A stretch of DNA of 64,000 nucleotides from Impatiens glandulifera (Eukaryota > Streptophyta > Magnoliopsida > Ericales > Balsaminaceae): positions 25,432,312 to 25,496,311 of the forward strand of contig NC_061869.1 of the NCBI RefSeq assembly GCF_907164915.1, read 5' to 3'. Below, piece by piece: positions 9,378-21,320 of this stretch; within the stretch, counting starts at the first letter, position 1; every line of letters begins with the position of its first letter. The notes beneath the pieces are model-generated. The model did no database searches. It was not told the origin of the DNA and worked only from the letters and a program-made list of their open reading frames with translations. The translations under genes were made by a program, and so were the position numbers.

Positions 9378-11417
9378 TTAAGTATCTTTAGGAATAATCT
9401 GGCTAATGTCGGTTAAACCGAGTGTGAGTCTGAATTGAGAAAACTTAGCTTCCTGCAGGGTCTTTATGAAGATATCGGCTACTTGTTGATCTGTTGATAC
9501 GTATTCCAGCCAGATATGCTTCAACATGACATGTTCCCGAATGAAGTGGTGCCTTATGTCAATGTGCTTGGTTCTAGAGTGTAGAACCGGATTGTAGGTG
9601 ATTGCTATGGCACTTTTGTTATCATAGAAAATTGGAGACTCTTCGGCTGTGATACCGAAATCCTTCAATTGTTGTTGGATCCAAAGAAGTTGTGAACAAC
9701 AACTTCCGGCTGCCAGATATTCAGCTTCTGCGGTTGACGTGGCAACAGATGTCTGTTTCTTGCTGTGCCATGAAACAAGCCGATCACCTAGGAATTGGTA
9801 TGTTCCGCTGGTGCTTTTTCTATCAACTTTACAATCTGCATAGTCTGCATCTAAGTAACTTGTGAGGTTGAAAGATGAGTCCTTTGGATACCAAAAACCG
9901 ACTTCAGGCGTTCCCTTTAGGTATTTCAAGATTCGCTTTGCGGCTGTGTAGTGAGACTGTTTTGGATTAGCCTGGAATCTTCCACACATACCGACCGGAA
10001 ATAGTATATCCGGTCAACTTGTTGTCAGGTATAAGAGAGAACCGATGATTCCTTGGTAAGTTGTTATGTCTACAGCTTGACCGTCATCATCCTTGTTCAG
10101 TTTGACCGATGAGCTCATTGGAGTAGCGGCTGAGGAGCACGTGTCCATCCCAAATTTCTTTAGAAGTTCTTTGGTGTACTTGGGATGGATTATGAAGGTT
10201 CCTTTTTCGAGTTGCTTAACTTGAAGACCTAGGAAGAAACTTAATTCTCCCATCATACTCATTTCAAATTTGTTAGTCATTAAGGTTGAAAATTTATCAC
10301 ATAGCATAGGATCGGTTGAACCGAAGATGATATCATCTACATATATTTGAACAAGTAGGATATGTTCCTTTTTCTTAAATTTAAATAATGTTTTTTCCAC
10401 CGAACCGATGGTGAAATAATGTTTTAACAAGAATGCGGTCATTGTATCATACCAAGCTCTAGGAGCTTGCTTTAAACCGTATAAAACTTTGTTTAACCGG
10501 TATACATGGTTGGGAAGTTCAGCATTTTTGAAACCGGGTGGTTGTTCAACATATACTTCTTCACGTAGGTCACCATTCAAAAATGCACTTTTAACATCCA
10601 TTTGAAAAACTTTAAAATTTTTGAATGCAACAAAGACTAGAAAAATTCTAATAGCTTCAATCCTAACTACAGGGGCAAATGATTCTTCAAAGTCAATGCC
10701 TTCTTCCTGTTTGTATCCTTGTGGCACTAACCTGGCTTTGTTCCTCGTGACCAAACCGTCTTCATTGAGTTTGTTTCTGAATACCCATCTTGTTCCTATG
10801 ACCGGTTGATCTTTCGGTCTAAGGACTAGGTACCAGACCTTGTTACTCTCAAACTGGTTTAACTCTTCTTGCATTCCCAAGATCCAATCCGGATCTGACA
10901 ATGCTTCATCCACTCTTTTCGGCTCAATCTGGGATATAAAAGCGGAATTGAAATATTCCTCCAAGATTTGTCGCCTCGTTCGAACGGGTTCTAAAGGGTC
11001 ACCTATAATTAGCTCAGGAGGATGATTTGTGTTTCTCTTGAAATTCGGTTCAGGAGTGTCTACCAAATCACTGTTTACTTGATAAAGGCTAGACATATCG
11101 GCAGGCTGAGCATGAGTGTCAGACCGACCGGTTTCCTCGGTTTGAACCGAAGTGTCAGCTTCCTGCTGTGGGACAGCTTGATCCGGCTGGGTTTCATCAT
11201 TACCCATTTGGTCATGGACAAACCGCCTAAAAACTGGAATCTCATCTTCACTATCATAATGGATATTTTTATTTTCCAATCTGTTGTGTAGATCAAAGCA
11301 TGATGCAGTGTTGTTTTCAACCGATTCATCGAAAACAACATGAAGTGATTCTTCCACGGTTACAGTTCTAGTGTTATATACTCTATATGCTTTACTAACT
11401 GCTGAGTAACCAAACAT
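9378..11417 (-). pseudogene. Element A reverse transcriptase and RNase H
   Basis: Copia RT followed by RNase H, copying element RNA into DNA in the particle. Residues [35 protein letters not shown] and the catalytic YVDD ([12 protein letters not shown]) are present. [16 protein letters not shown] follows. RNase H shows LDADYADCKVDRKSTSG, STAEAEY and RTKHIDIRHHFIREH. A TGA at 10014-10016, replacing an expected Arg codon (CGA to TGA), separates RT from RNase H. The upstream part (about 11417-10900) is the variable INT-RT linker. The catalytic motifs are intact but the reading frame is not. Confidence 0.92.
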
Positions 11418-12653
11418 GATCCCAACATTGGATTTTGCATCAAAGGCAGATAAATAGGTTTTGCCATTTATGTGAATGTAGCATTTACAACCGAAAATCT
11501 TAAGATACCTAAGGTTAGGGACCCTATCAAATTATACCTCGTAAGGTGTTTTGTTGTGAAACTTGTTAATCAGAGACCGGTTTTGTGTTTGACATGCGGT
11601 GTTGATAGCCTCAGCCCAGAATTTCTAGGCAATGCCCGAATCGGCTATCATGGACCGTGCGACTTCCTTGAGAGTTCGGTTTCTTCTCTCGGCCAGGCCA
11701 TTCTGTTGAGGAGTCCTAGCACTGGACAACTCGTGTCTAATACCGGATTCATCAAGAAATGCATTTAGGGTGCTATTTGTAAATTCGGTTCCTCTATCAC
11801 TTCTAATGCTATTAATGCGTGTTGATTTTTCATTTTGCAAACGTTTGAGCAGTGTGATCAAATTTGATGTGGTTTCACGTTTAGATGGTAAGAATATTAC
11901 TCATGTATACCTAGAGTAATTATCAACAAGTACCATAGTGTAAAGCATACCTCCTAGGCTGACGACCCTAAGCGGTCCAAATAAATCCATGTGAAGAAGA
12001 TCTAAGCATCGGTTAGATTGAATGTGTTCTTTACTTTTAAAAGTTGACTTAGTTTGTTTACCCATTTGACATGCTGAACATACTTTATCCTTATTAAACA
12101 CTATGTCAGGGATTCCTTCAACTAACTTTTTACCGCGGATATAGTTTAAGGTTTTTAGGTTTAAGTGATTTAGTCTTTTATGCCACAGCCAGGTTTGATC
12201 GGTTTTAGCTATCATGCAGACAGGATATTCTACTTTGTTTTTCCAATCTACTTTGTAAATGTTTCCTAACCTATTTCCGGTTAGCAGTATGATACCTTGA
12301 GAGTTTTTAACTAAGCATGCATGTTTAAGAAATTCTACAGTGTATCCAGCATCACACATTTGACTAATGCTTAGCAGGTTAAACCGTAAGTTTTCAACTA
12401 AGAGTACGTTATCAATTGTTAAGTTAGTATGGACAATCTTACCCTTGCCCACAGTTCTACCTTCTGAGTTGTCACCGAAAGTGATCAATGCACCGATTTC
12501 TATTCTGATATCGGTTAGAAGATTGTTGTTCCCAGTCATGTGCCTGGAGCAACCGCTATCCAGATACCATTCAGAATTTCCTAACCGTTTCTTCATATCC
12601 TGCAAAATGTACATATTTACAACTATTTGGTACCCACATTTACTTGGGTCCAC
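11418..12653 (-). pseudogene. Element A protease and integrase
   Basis: The protease catalytic motif WYLDSGCSRHMTG lies near 12543-12575. The GAG-pre-integrase/HHCC zinc region follows (WLWHKRLNHLN ... CSACQMGKQ), then the integrase core: first Asp in HMDLFGP, second in SDRGTEF, Glu in TPQQNGLAERRN. Stops: TGA at 11901-11903 (Trp expected), TAG at 11625-11627 and TAA at 11532-11534. It reads in a different frame from gag, so ribosomal frameshifting or an old indel near 12650 separates the two. Confidence 0.9.
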
Positions 12654-14412
12654 AAGCGATTAGTCCCTTGGGTATCCAGACTTTAACAAGTCGGACGACT
12701 TTCCCGGTTAAGGTTTTAACTAATTTTCTTGCACTTGGTTTAGAATCTTTCTGCTTTCCTAAGAGGACCTTATGTGGGGATGGTCTTTGGTTTGTCCTAT
12801 ATGGTTGTGAGTTAGCTTTCCTATATTTGAACCGGTTAGCTTTCCTTTTCTCAGGGTGAAGCCATTTTTCAGAATCGGTTAGACCTACATAGGTTAGTTT
12901 GTCTTTTGGATATGAGGCACTTAATTCCTCTTCAACGGTTAAGGAACTTCTGACAAAACTTACAAATGGGAGATTATCCTTTGTGAGCCTCATGATGTCG
13001 AGGTGTTTCTGGTTTTTGGATCTATTGTTTTTGTATCTTAGACCAAACATGCAAGTAGGGTGTCTTTTATAACTACACATTCTGCTTACCATTTCACTAG
13101 ATCTTTTCCATGCGGCCATTCGATACTGGATTCGGGCATTTTCCTCTTCGGTCAGCTCTTGAACTGACTCCTTGAGCTGTTCGGTCTCAGAGGATAGTTC
13201 AATTGCTTCCTCCTCGGTTTCTAGGGTAGGAGTTTCATCAGGTTGTATGGTCTTTGGTTCGGTTAAGGTAGGTACTATGGGGTCGGCTCTAAAATTGGGC
13301 AATAGTGTTAATAGGTTCTTATACTCTGCTACCATATCATTCAATGCATTAAATAACTCATCTTTAGTAAATTCGTCACATGGAGAGTCAAATACCTGTT
13401 CCTCGTTTGCCATGAGGCATGTGAGTTCATCATCACAGTCATTGTGAGCCCATAGACTTCCTCCGTCATCGGCTATCAGTGCTTTCTGAACTTCACTTCC
13501 TTCACTGGTTTGTTGATAGTTATTTCGGTTATTCTGATTGTCCGGTTTCCGATCATCTCTTCTTGGTTTTCTGCATTCCCACTTGAAGTGTCCCACACAA
13601 TTGCAGTTATAACATCTAACATTAGATTTATCACCATAGTTATAGTTGTTGTTTGTCGGTTGGCTCCTCTTCATGAATCTCCCAAATTTCTGTGCAAGCA
13701 TTGCCATGGCATCCTCGGTGAACTGTTCAGCGGTTCTGATCGGTGCGGGAGCAACCGGTTCTGTGGATGTTATCAATGCTCTGGTTGAGGTTGAGGCTGA
13801 GACTTCTTCTTCAGTCCTAGATCTCATTTGAAACTCATATGCCTTAAGATCTTCGAATACATCGTGTAGCTTCATCTTGCTTAGGCAGTTTGATTCCCTC
13901 ATCACCATTATCTTTATGTCCCATGCACTTGGAAGAGATCTTAACGCTTTCATAATGACTTCCTTGTTGTCATACCTCTTGCCAAGAATTGCTAGCTCGT
14001 CTATCACACCTATGAGCCGGTCACTGTATTCCCTCATTGTTTCTCCCGGTCTCATCTTGATGTTTTCAAACTTCTGAGTAGCCACTATTATCTTGTTTTC
14101 CTTGGTTCTTTCATTTCCCTCATGAATCTGAATCACGGCTTCCCATGTTTCCTTTGCTGTTTTGCAATCTCTAACCTTGCAGTACGTATTTCTGTCCAAA
14201 TCGTTGGAGATGCGGTTTCTGGCATGGTTATCCAGATTATTTCTTCTTCTATCTTCAGCTGTCCAGTCCTTTCTGTCTTTATCAATTATTATCGGTCCTT
14301 CGGCTATGATGAACTGCATCTCGTCATCCATGGTGATTAAGTGCAGGTGCATGCGTGCCTTCCAGTTGGCAAAGTTGTCACCTTATAGCATTGGGGGCCT
14401 ATTGAAAGACAT
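12640..14412 (-). pseudogene. Element A gag (UBN2-type capsid protein)
   Basis: Gag polyprotein of copia type, forming the virus-like particle. The likely start is ATG 14412 (MSFNRPPML), 27 bp from the PBS, but codon 10 is TAA (14383-14385), after which 590 codons are open. Features in order: UBN2-like capsid region (NWKARMHLHL ... TAKETWEAVIQIHEGNERTK), zinc knuckle CX2CX4HX4C (CYNCNCVGHFKWEC, about 13600), then an acidic Glu/Thr-rich linker and a basic tail. This is longer than most copia gags, as in Sireviruses. Confidence 0.88.
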
Positions 14413-14438
14413 GCTTGCTTGAGTATTGAAACTAACCT

Positions 14439-14451
14439 GGCTCTGATACCA
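14439..14451 (-). promoter_or_regulatory. Element A primer-binding site
   Basis: Sense strand TGGTATCAGAGCC, 2 nt inside the 5' LTR, complementary to the 3' end of initiator methionine tRNA, the usual copia primer. Confidence 0.93.
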
Positions 14452-14453
14452 AT

Positions 14454-15605
14454 TGTTAGGATCTAGGTCGAAGCTGGCGGACTGGGGTTGGCCGGTTAGC
14501 GCGTCTTTTACTCAAAGGGTGGTGATTAATCTAATTAAAGATTAATACTGGGGTTTCAATACTACACAAACTGTCACAAACCCTTGAACAAAGTTCAAGC
14601 GCGGAAGTGGTTAGTTTCAGGTTGAAACAGCACACACACGAGATAGGCAGAACCGGATTTGAATAAGACAGGTTTGGAGATTGCTGGGTCGGTTTTGGAG
14701 CTTAGTAATTCGGTTGGAGCGGTACTAATAGGTTAGTGCAGATCGGTTATAAAGTAAATCAGGCGGAAAGTAAATAACAAGACAGGTTTTTATGGATGTT
14801 CGGAGATAAACACCTACGTCACCCCTTCCTCTCGAAACCGCGAGAAGGATATTCACTAAGGAATACAAACAATCCGATCGAGACTTATTTCCTGCTCGAT
14901 AACACCCGTACAATTTTAACCGAAATTGTAGAATACACTTCAAATAAGCGCTTAAGCTTTTCTAGAGATAGAACACAATCTTTTACTTAGGCTGTAGAAA
15001 ACTCAGAACTTGTAACCCGCATTTATTCCTTTTCAGCTCCTTCTTTTATAGGTGAAATGTGTCAACGGTCACATTTCATTTCCTTGAATCTGATTGGTTG
15101 AGCAGAGGTTCATTGATTCCAGTGTGTAGGTCAAACCGGCTAGGTTTGTCTTTTACTCAATATGGCAACTGTCGGTTGGACAATTGCCTGTACTTGGAAG
15201 ATTGCCTTTCTGATTTATCCTGAAGTGGAAAGATCTTGTAGGACGGTCTTCTGCAACCTGCAGACTTTCCTCAGACTTGTATGAATATGGAAATATTCAG
15301 TCTGTTCCTTCGGTATCATTCTCAATAAATACCCGAAGTGTCTTTTTATGCTGGTTGGTTATTTATGTTAACCGGATGACTTCCGGTTTTTCCATGGCTT
15401 CTGATTGACCGACTGTTTAATTGATTTTGGCCTTCTGATTTGACCGATCTTGTCTTTCTTGTGCGGTCATGTTTCTGGTCGGTTTAATTGCTTGACCGGT
15501 TGAGTTTCTTAACCGGTTGAGTAATTTGACCGGTTGAGTTCTTTGCCTGTTCCTGCACAAGAGATTTGTTTTTGTTAAGTTTTATTTAACCGATCTAATT
15601 TTACA
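14454..15605 (-). repeat. Element A 5' LTR
   Basis: 1152 bp, tgttaggatcta to ttttaca on the plus strand, closely matching the 3' LTR but without its two 21-bp extra units. A TATA box (sense cctataaaagaagg) lies at about 15041-15052, so transcription should start a little below 15025. Confidence 0.92.
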
Positions 15606-16246
15606 GTTGTACAATGTTTGGTGTTGTTTTGTTTACCCTCCAACATGGATTTCTCAACATGACACACATAGACGATTACATTTGGCGTGTCTAGGGAGCT
15701 GAAAGGACCATCAGCCACACACAAAGCAAACTAATCATGCTTGTGGTTCTTGCTCATTTTTTTTTGTGTCCGGCTGAAGGACTACGGTCTTCAGATAGGC
15801 TCTTGGAGGTAGTTCCTGCATTGATGGGAAATGCCCCATGTTTGGCTGGCCTTGTACTCACTAAGACACTCCTTAGTCTCAACGACTTTGTTTCAGACCC
15901 AAATAACTATTCCCGCCATGGATCACCTTTTCTTCTATACCTCTAGTTGTTAGACAAATTGAATTGGTTGCCCCATCCTTCAATTCCTTACCCTTCCTTT
16001 GCAAATCTACAGTTGCAAAAGATCGCTGGAATCGGGGTTGAGAATTATATTTCTGATATTCACCCAATTCAGTTCATTATTCCGTGGTATCTCTTTAGTC
16101 ATATGATGTACGAGATGAGGGGTTCTCCATTCATCATTGTGTTGGGCCTAGAGGGATCCACCTCCTACTATACATCTATCATATATCGACAATTTGGCCT
16201 ACGGAATCCCCTACCTTGGAATGCACTTAACCCTCCTACGGACTGA
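15606..16246 (+). pseudogene. Plant-mobile-domain-like ORF, 3' part
   Basis: Continuation of the ORF cut by element A. After the duplicated gttgt, residues FGVVLFTLQHGFLNM, DDYIWRV, LVVLAHFFLCPAEG, IHPIQFIIPWYLFSHMMYE and LRNPLPWNALNPPTD can be read, with stops at about 15692 and 15944-15946. Two open stretches (15737-15946, 15947-16246) share a frame. The late segment with ..PWNALNPPTD resembles the end of the mobile-domain region. It is a decayed transposon-type gene. Confidence 0.5.
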
Positions 16247-16739
16247 TGCCTATTTCTCCTGATACTTACCTCGAGTACGCATCAATAATGGAGCTTTCTA
16301 TTACAGTTCAATTCCCCAATCGATGGATCAATGCTGTGAACGAAGCAATTTAGCTATATATTCCACCCGTCGTCGAACAAGAAGTTGTAGCAATGACAAG
16401 ACCGAATGACGAGTCAAGCTATGATGTATCAGATTAGGGCTTAATTTATTTATGTACAACTTCTAGCTTGTAAACTACTTTTTGGTTTCTTACTCTGTAT
16501 AATTTATCTACACATATTATGAAATGTTTTTGTGTTTTTTTGTACTCAAATGAAAATCAATTGTTGTGAAGTTATAATTTTAATCATTGTCGTTATGAAT
16601 GATTGCAATATGGATGTCATTTTCATTTAAAACTATAATGTAAAAACCCCTAATGCCTTCATGTAAAACCCCTAATGCATTCTTGTAAAAACATAGAACA
16701 AAGCTTGCTTCTCTTAATAGTTACCATTTATAATGAATC
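16247..16739. other. Gene-free A/T-rich stretch
   Basis: Degenerate downstream DNA of the mobile-domain-like ORF, followed by A/T-rich sequence with a short direct repeat (aaaacccctaatgc). No ORF, RNA gene or element end is seen. Confidence 0.5.
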
Positions 16740-17310
16740 AAGCGAACGAAGCTAGCTTCGTTTGTTTGTTTGTTTGTTTATTATAGTGAGTCAACACTAG
16801 AGAACGAAGCATGCTTCGCTTGTTATTTATAGGTTATTTAAATTAATTTTTATTCGACACACGTTCTTGTAAAATCCAAAACTCACTAATGAAAACCCTA
16901 AATACACTAATGTCAAAACCCTAATGATTTAATGTAAAAACATTAAAGGGTTCATGTAAGCACAATGCTTACAAAGAACTAAGAATGCTTCACTTGTTAG
17001 TTACGGTTTATTATGATTCTAGGAATGAAACTTGCTTTGCTTGTTAGTTAGTTCATTAAAGAGAACTTTCTCTAGAGAATGAAGCTTGATTCGCTTGTTA
17101 CTAAGAGTTTACAATGATTCTGGGGAACAAAGCTTGCTTCGCTTGTTAGTTAGTTCATTAAAGAGAACTTTCTCTAGAGAACGAAGCTTGATTTGCTTGT
17201 TACTAAGAGTTTACGATGATTCTAGGGAACGAAGCTTGCTTCACATGTTAGTTAGTTCATTAAAGAGAACTTTCTCTAGAGAACAAAGCTTGATTCGCTT
17301 GTAAAAAATA
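16740..17310. repeat. Tandem array R2 with GAAGC/GCTTC palindromes
   Basis: About three copies of a roughly 105-bp unit containing gaacgaagcttgcttcgctt, then gttagttagttcattaaaga and ctttctctaga, preceded by looser copies from 16740. The palindromic core is the same as in R1, but the filler is unrelated. Confidence 0.8.
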
Positions 17311-17639
17311 TCTCATCGATGGTCAATCCCTATTAATGAAGCAATCTACATGAAGTGCACTAACCGGCTTGTGAAGCGCCAAAATTTGTCTTGTCCCATC
17401 AGCTGACATGTGTACGACAGTCTCTGTATACAAATATATAGTGATTAAAGAGAAATATATTTTAATATTATAAATAAATGTTTGGGAAATACTGAAATGT
17501 GATTTGGATCAAATAATCATTATGAAAATATAATGATGATGATGGTCGTAGTCTGTATATGGCCTGAAATTCCAATTGCTACCATTCAATCAATTGTCAA
17601 TCTAAAATATTTTTAAAATATTGAAATATATAAATTATT

Positions 17640-18030
17640 TTCTGAGCGAAGCATGCTTCAAATGATCAAGCGGTAACAAGCGAAACTTGCTTGCTTCACC
17701 TATTCATGGTTTTCTTATTTTTAAAATATTGAAATATATAAAATATTTCCTGAGCGAAGCACGCTTCAAATGATCAAGCGGTAACAAGCGAAGCTTTTTT
17801 CCCATATTCATGGTTTTCTTATTTTCAAAATATTGAAGTATATAAAATTTTCCTGAGCAATGCATGCTTCAAATGATCAAGTGGTAACAAGCGAAGCTTG
17901 CTTCCCATATTCATGGTTTTCTTATTTTTAAAATATTGAAGTATATAAAATATTTCCCGAGCAATGCATGCTTCAAATGATCAAGCTGTAACAAGCGAAG
18001 CTTGCATCACCTATTCGTGGTTTTCTTATT
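17640..18030. repeat. Tandem array R3 with GAAGC/GCTTC palindromes
   Basis: About four copies of a roughly 105-bp unit: gagcgaagcatgcttcaaat, gatcaagcggtaacaagcga, then agcttgcttc and A/T-rich filler (ttcttatttttaaaatattg). Each unit has two GAAGC..GCTTC palindromes. The stretch 18031-18420 beyond it shows no feature. Confidence 0.82.
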
Positions 18031-18420
18031 TTTAAAATATTGAAACGTAGATGTAAAAATTAATGCTTCATTTCTAGTTCACATAAACTGATCAATAGGT
18101 TTTCATTAATTTGGTCATTTTTTACATAAACCCTCCATGAATACATTCTACCTTGTTCATGGTTTGAAATCAAATTTACATACAAATACATTTCAGCTTT
18201 CACATGAATCTAGAATTCGATAGTTGAGATGACAAATGAACAGTGAACGCAATATCGACGTCCATGCAGAAAATTTCGTCCCATTGTTGAGGAGTTGAGA
18301 ATTGAGTAGTTATTGTTGTTGGCATTGCATTTGATTGCTGGAACGATATAACAATTTAAAGGTTGTTAATAAATGAAGAGTAATAACCCAATTATTATTA
18401 AACTAGTTAAGCCAGCAAAT

Positions 18421-19572
18421 TCATACCAGATTTATTGGTGATTCGCTTGTTTTTCTTGTCGATTTTCTTTTACTTGAATTCTTCTCTAGTCCACATTGTC
18501 TTCTATTACCAGACTTTGTTGTCTTCTTAGTTTTGATTCTTTTCGCTTGAACATGGGCACCCTCGGCAGAACCTGATACAACTGGTGGAATTTGCGTATT
18601 TATATCCTCTTGTAATTTTTTATCCACAAACCTACACTGGCTAAGCATAATTTCTTTCACATGTCTATACGTGTCATCACTTTCTACCGCCTTTGTAAAT
18701 AAATGCATGGAAAAGCCACACAAATCTCTGTATCTTATGTTTTGAAGCTCACTCGGATCAACATTACTGTTGTCCACTAGTGGATCAGTTCAAAAAAATC
18801 CATCTTTTGTTGTTCTTGTCCACCTCTTTAATATCAACGCAGGAGGAATCTTCAACACGTCAATCGTCGTGAAAATCATTAGAACGTGAGCACACAAAAT
18901 CCCGCCAAATTCAAATTTGCAGCAGCTACACTCGATTGATTTTTCTGCAAATACTCTAATACACCCCCTGTGTATCCCCAAAATTACATTCTTTGGTTCT
19001 TTTTGTTCGCAAATAATTTTTGTAATCATCAGGAAGAAACCAAGATTTTCCCTGCCACCGATTTGTTTGGCTATTAGAGCATGGGATGCCTTTGGAGGTA
19101 TTCCCACATGAGTGGCAATCGTAATATGTAAGCCTGCAGATGCAGAAATATTCTTATGGCATCTATACATGTAAGTTTTCTTTGGACTTGCAAGAGGATG
19201 AAAATGATCACTAATAAAAGTTACCACTTCAAACTTTCCATTTGTTGCCCTTTTAATCCTCAATTTCGCTTCACAACTAAACATCGTACAAGAACGACTA
19301 CATTTAACATAAACATCTTGTTTGTCTTTTCCCCGTTCACCTTGTGCACTACAACAAAAAACTCTATCTTGTAAAAAACTATCTTTGTCAATATGTTTTG
19401 AATTGCGCCTTATACCAAACCCTATTAGTTTGGCGTATGCTAAATATAATTCGTGGGAATCTTCTTCACTCTTAAATTCCCGACCTAAATGTGGAATCAA
19501 GTTGGCTGCGATGTCCTCCAAAGGTTGGTCGTTTTCATCATGACGCCGACAACTCGCAAATTCGCTGGTCAA
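18421..19572 (-). pseudogene. FAR1-related protein lacking the MULE transposase core
   Basis: FAR1/FHY3-family protein, transcription factors domesticated from Mutator-like transposases. From ATG 19572 the FAR1 DNA-binding domain is clear (FKSEEDSHELYLAYAKLIGF, CEAKLRIKR, then FISDHFHPLASP), followed by VGIPPKASHALIAKQIGGRE. The sequence then jumps directly to the SWIM zinc finger (CSCCKFEFGGILCAH). The roughly 250-300-residue DDE transposase domain that normally lies between is absent. A TGA near 18790 interrupts the frame, which continues to 18421 with a Lys/Arg-rich tail. A possible non-coding first exon with a donor site lies at about 20290-20430. Confidence 0.72.
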
Positions 19573-19639
19573 TTATATAAAATGGATAAAATATATATTG
19601 ATCTCAATAAACTATAAAGATTCTTGTAAAATTAATGAA

Positions 19640-20110
19640 ATATAAGTGAAGAGCGCTTCACTTCACTAGTATTTACAACAATCCTATAAGTGAAGAGCGA
19701 CTCACTTCACTAGTATTTACAGCAATCCTATAAGTGAAGAGTGCTTCACTTCACTAGTATTTACAGCAATCCTATATGAGAAGAGCGCTTCACTAGTATT
19801 TATAATAATTCTATATAAGTGAAGAACTCTTCACTTCACTAGTATTTACAGCAATCCTATACGTGAAGAACGCTTCACTTCACTAGTATTTACAACAATC
19901 CTATAAGTGAAGAGCGCTTCACTTCACTAGTATTTACAGTAATCCTATAAGTGAAGAGCGCTTCACTTCACTAGTATTTACAGCAATCCTATAAGTGAAG
20001 AACGCTTCATTTCACTAGTATTTAAAAAAATCCTATAAGTGAAGAGCGCTACACTTCACTAGTATTTACAACAATCCTATAAGTGAAAAACGTTTCACTT
20101 CAATATGAAT
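19640..20110. repeat. Tandem array R4 with GAAG..CTTC palindromes
   Basis: Ten or eleven copies of a roughly 45-bp unit: ctataagtgaagagcgcttc, acttcactag, tatttacagcaatc. The core gtgaagagcgcttcac is palindromic. It lies upstream of the FAR1-related ORF, probably within an intron or its promoter side. Confidence 0.88.
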
Positions 20111-20234
20111 AAAAACATCTTATAGTATTAGAGAAAAGAAACAAAAAAATATATTTTAAATTATGATTATCATTCTCGTTCATGTGGATTCCTTCCCGAT
20201 AATTAACAAGAACAAAACATTTCGAGTCAAGTAT

Positions 20235-20432
20235 TCAAAATACAAACAAAACGTTATGAAGAAAACTTGAGAAGATGACATTGAAAAACTTACCATTGTC
20301 ACTCCCAAAATTTAATTTAGGAAAATGGTTCTTGAAGTATATTTCCGGCGAAGAAAAGTCGAAATACTGCTTCACCAGAGAGAGAGAAAATCGTACAAAG
20401 CTAGACAGCACGACTGCATTAAATGAAAACAT
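20235..20432 (-). other. Possible first exon of the FAR1-related gene
   Basis: Sense-strand DNA with a CT-rich leader (cgattttctctctctctggt) ending at a good donor (gacaatg then gtaagttttt at about 20292). It lies about 0.7 kb upstream of the FAR1 ORF on the same strand. The short ORF itself is not recognisable. Inference only. Confidence 0.25.
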
Positions 20433-20850
20433 GTGTTAGGTGGGGTGAGGTGAGTAGATAAAAATAATTTTTGATTTTAATAATTAAATGAATAACATAA
20501 TTATAAATTCATATTAATCAATGTCAAGTGCTTGATCTGATAGCGAAGATTGCTTCACAATAATTGACATTTTTAAATACTTTAAGTGCACTGGCTGCAT
20601 AGATTGCTATGTATTAACCAAATTTATACTTTACATTACATTACATGATTTTTTCATGTTCAAAGATTTTATATTTGGTAATTTTCATATTAAAAACTCA
20701 TTCCATTGTTCATATATTAAATGAATATTACTACAATACTAAGAACAAAAAAAGAAATATGAAATCACAAATACATAAAACAAATTCCATTAGGAATGTA
20801 AATATTCAGTATTGTCAATAAAACAAATCTACAAATTAAGTAAACAAAGG

Positions 20851-21320
20851 CTACAAATCACAAACAACAATAAATTCAAGCAAACTTGTGTGAGGAACAC
20901 CATATTCATCCAAATATGCTGACAAAGGATCCACTGCCTCAAATATCCAAATGACTATATTAACATCGTGCCTCGTCTCATCGTATACTACTATAGTTTT
21001 GTCGTCCTTTGGCTCAATAAATGGATTCTCCTTTATTTTAGTGGTACCTCCTCCAACAATTACAAACCCTATCAGATCCTGTTTGTAAGCCGGGATGAAA
21101 TCCCCTACAAAAATAAAAGTGTAATTGTCGAACAGTTTCAATAGCTGAAAAACAAACAAAACATTTTCAGTTATCATGGAGAATAATGAAGATATAGAAG
21201 AAGATCTAGAACAAACTTACATTGTTCAAATACCGCATTCTGCTAGCTCTTGGACCGCCCATAGCCCCATGATTATCTTGTTGCACCTCGTACGGTTCCT
21301 CATCAACGTACCATTTTGAT
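20851..21320 (-). pseudogene. OB-fold (RPA1-like) gene fragment
   Basis: A short exon with QQDNHGAMGGPRASRMRYL (about 21318-21222) and a donor (gtaagt) are followed by a 3' acceptor (tttttcag, about 21148) and a second exon reading LLKLFDNYTFIFVGDFIPAY, then DLIGFVIVGGGTTKIKEN and TIVVYDETRHDVNIVIWIFE. The pattern DLIGxV ... DE...VxVVxW resembles one OB fold of plant replication protein A large subunits, which are often multiplied by transposons. The N-terminal side is cut by element B at 21332. Confidence 0.38.

Larger units (their letters stand above)
2192..15605 (-). mobile_element. Element A: complete 13.4-kb Ty1/copia (Sirevirus-like) element
   Basis: Full element on the minus strand: 5' LTR 14454-15605, PBS, gag, PR-INT-RT-RNase H, three accessory genes (aORF1-3), PPT and 3' LTR 2192-3393. 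The 5-bp direct repeat gttgt flanks it at 2187-2191 and 15606-15610. LTRs start TG and end CA. Domain order (INT before RT) is copia type. Features such as [28 protein letters not shown], long gag and duplicated PPT block suggest the Sirevirus lineage (inference). The accessory region (3736-8873) is about 5 kb, unusually large for copia. Pol has several stops, so the copy is not autonomous now. Confidence 0.93.
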
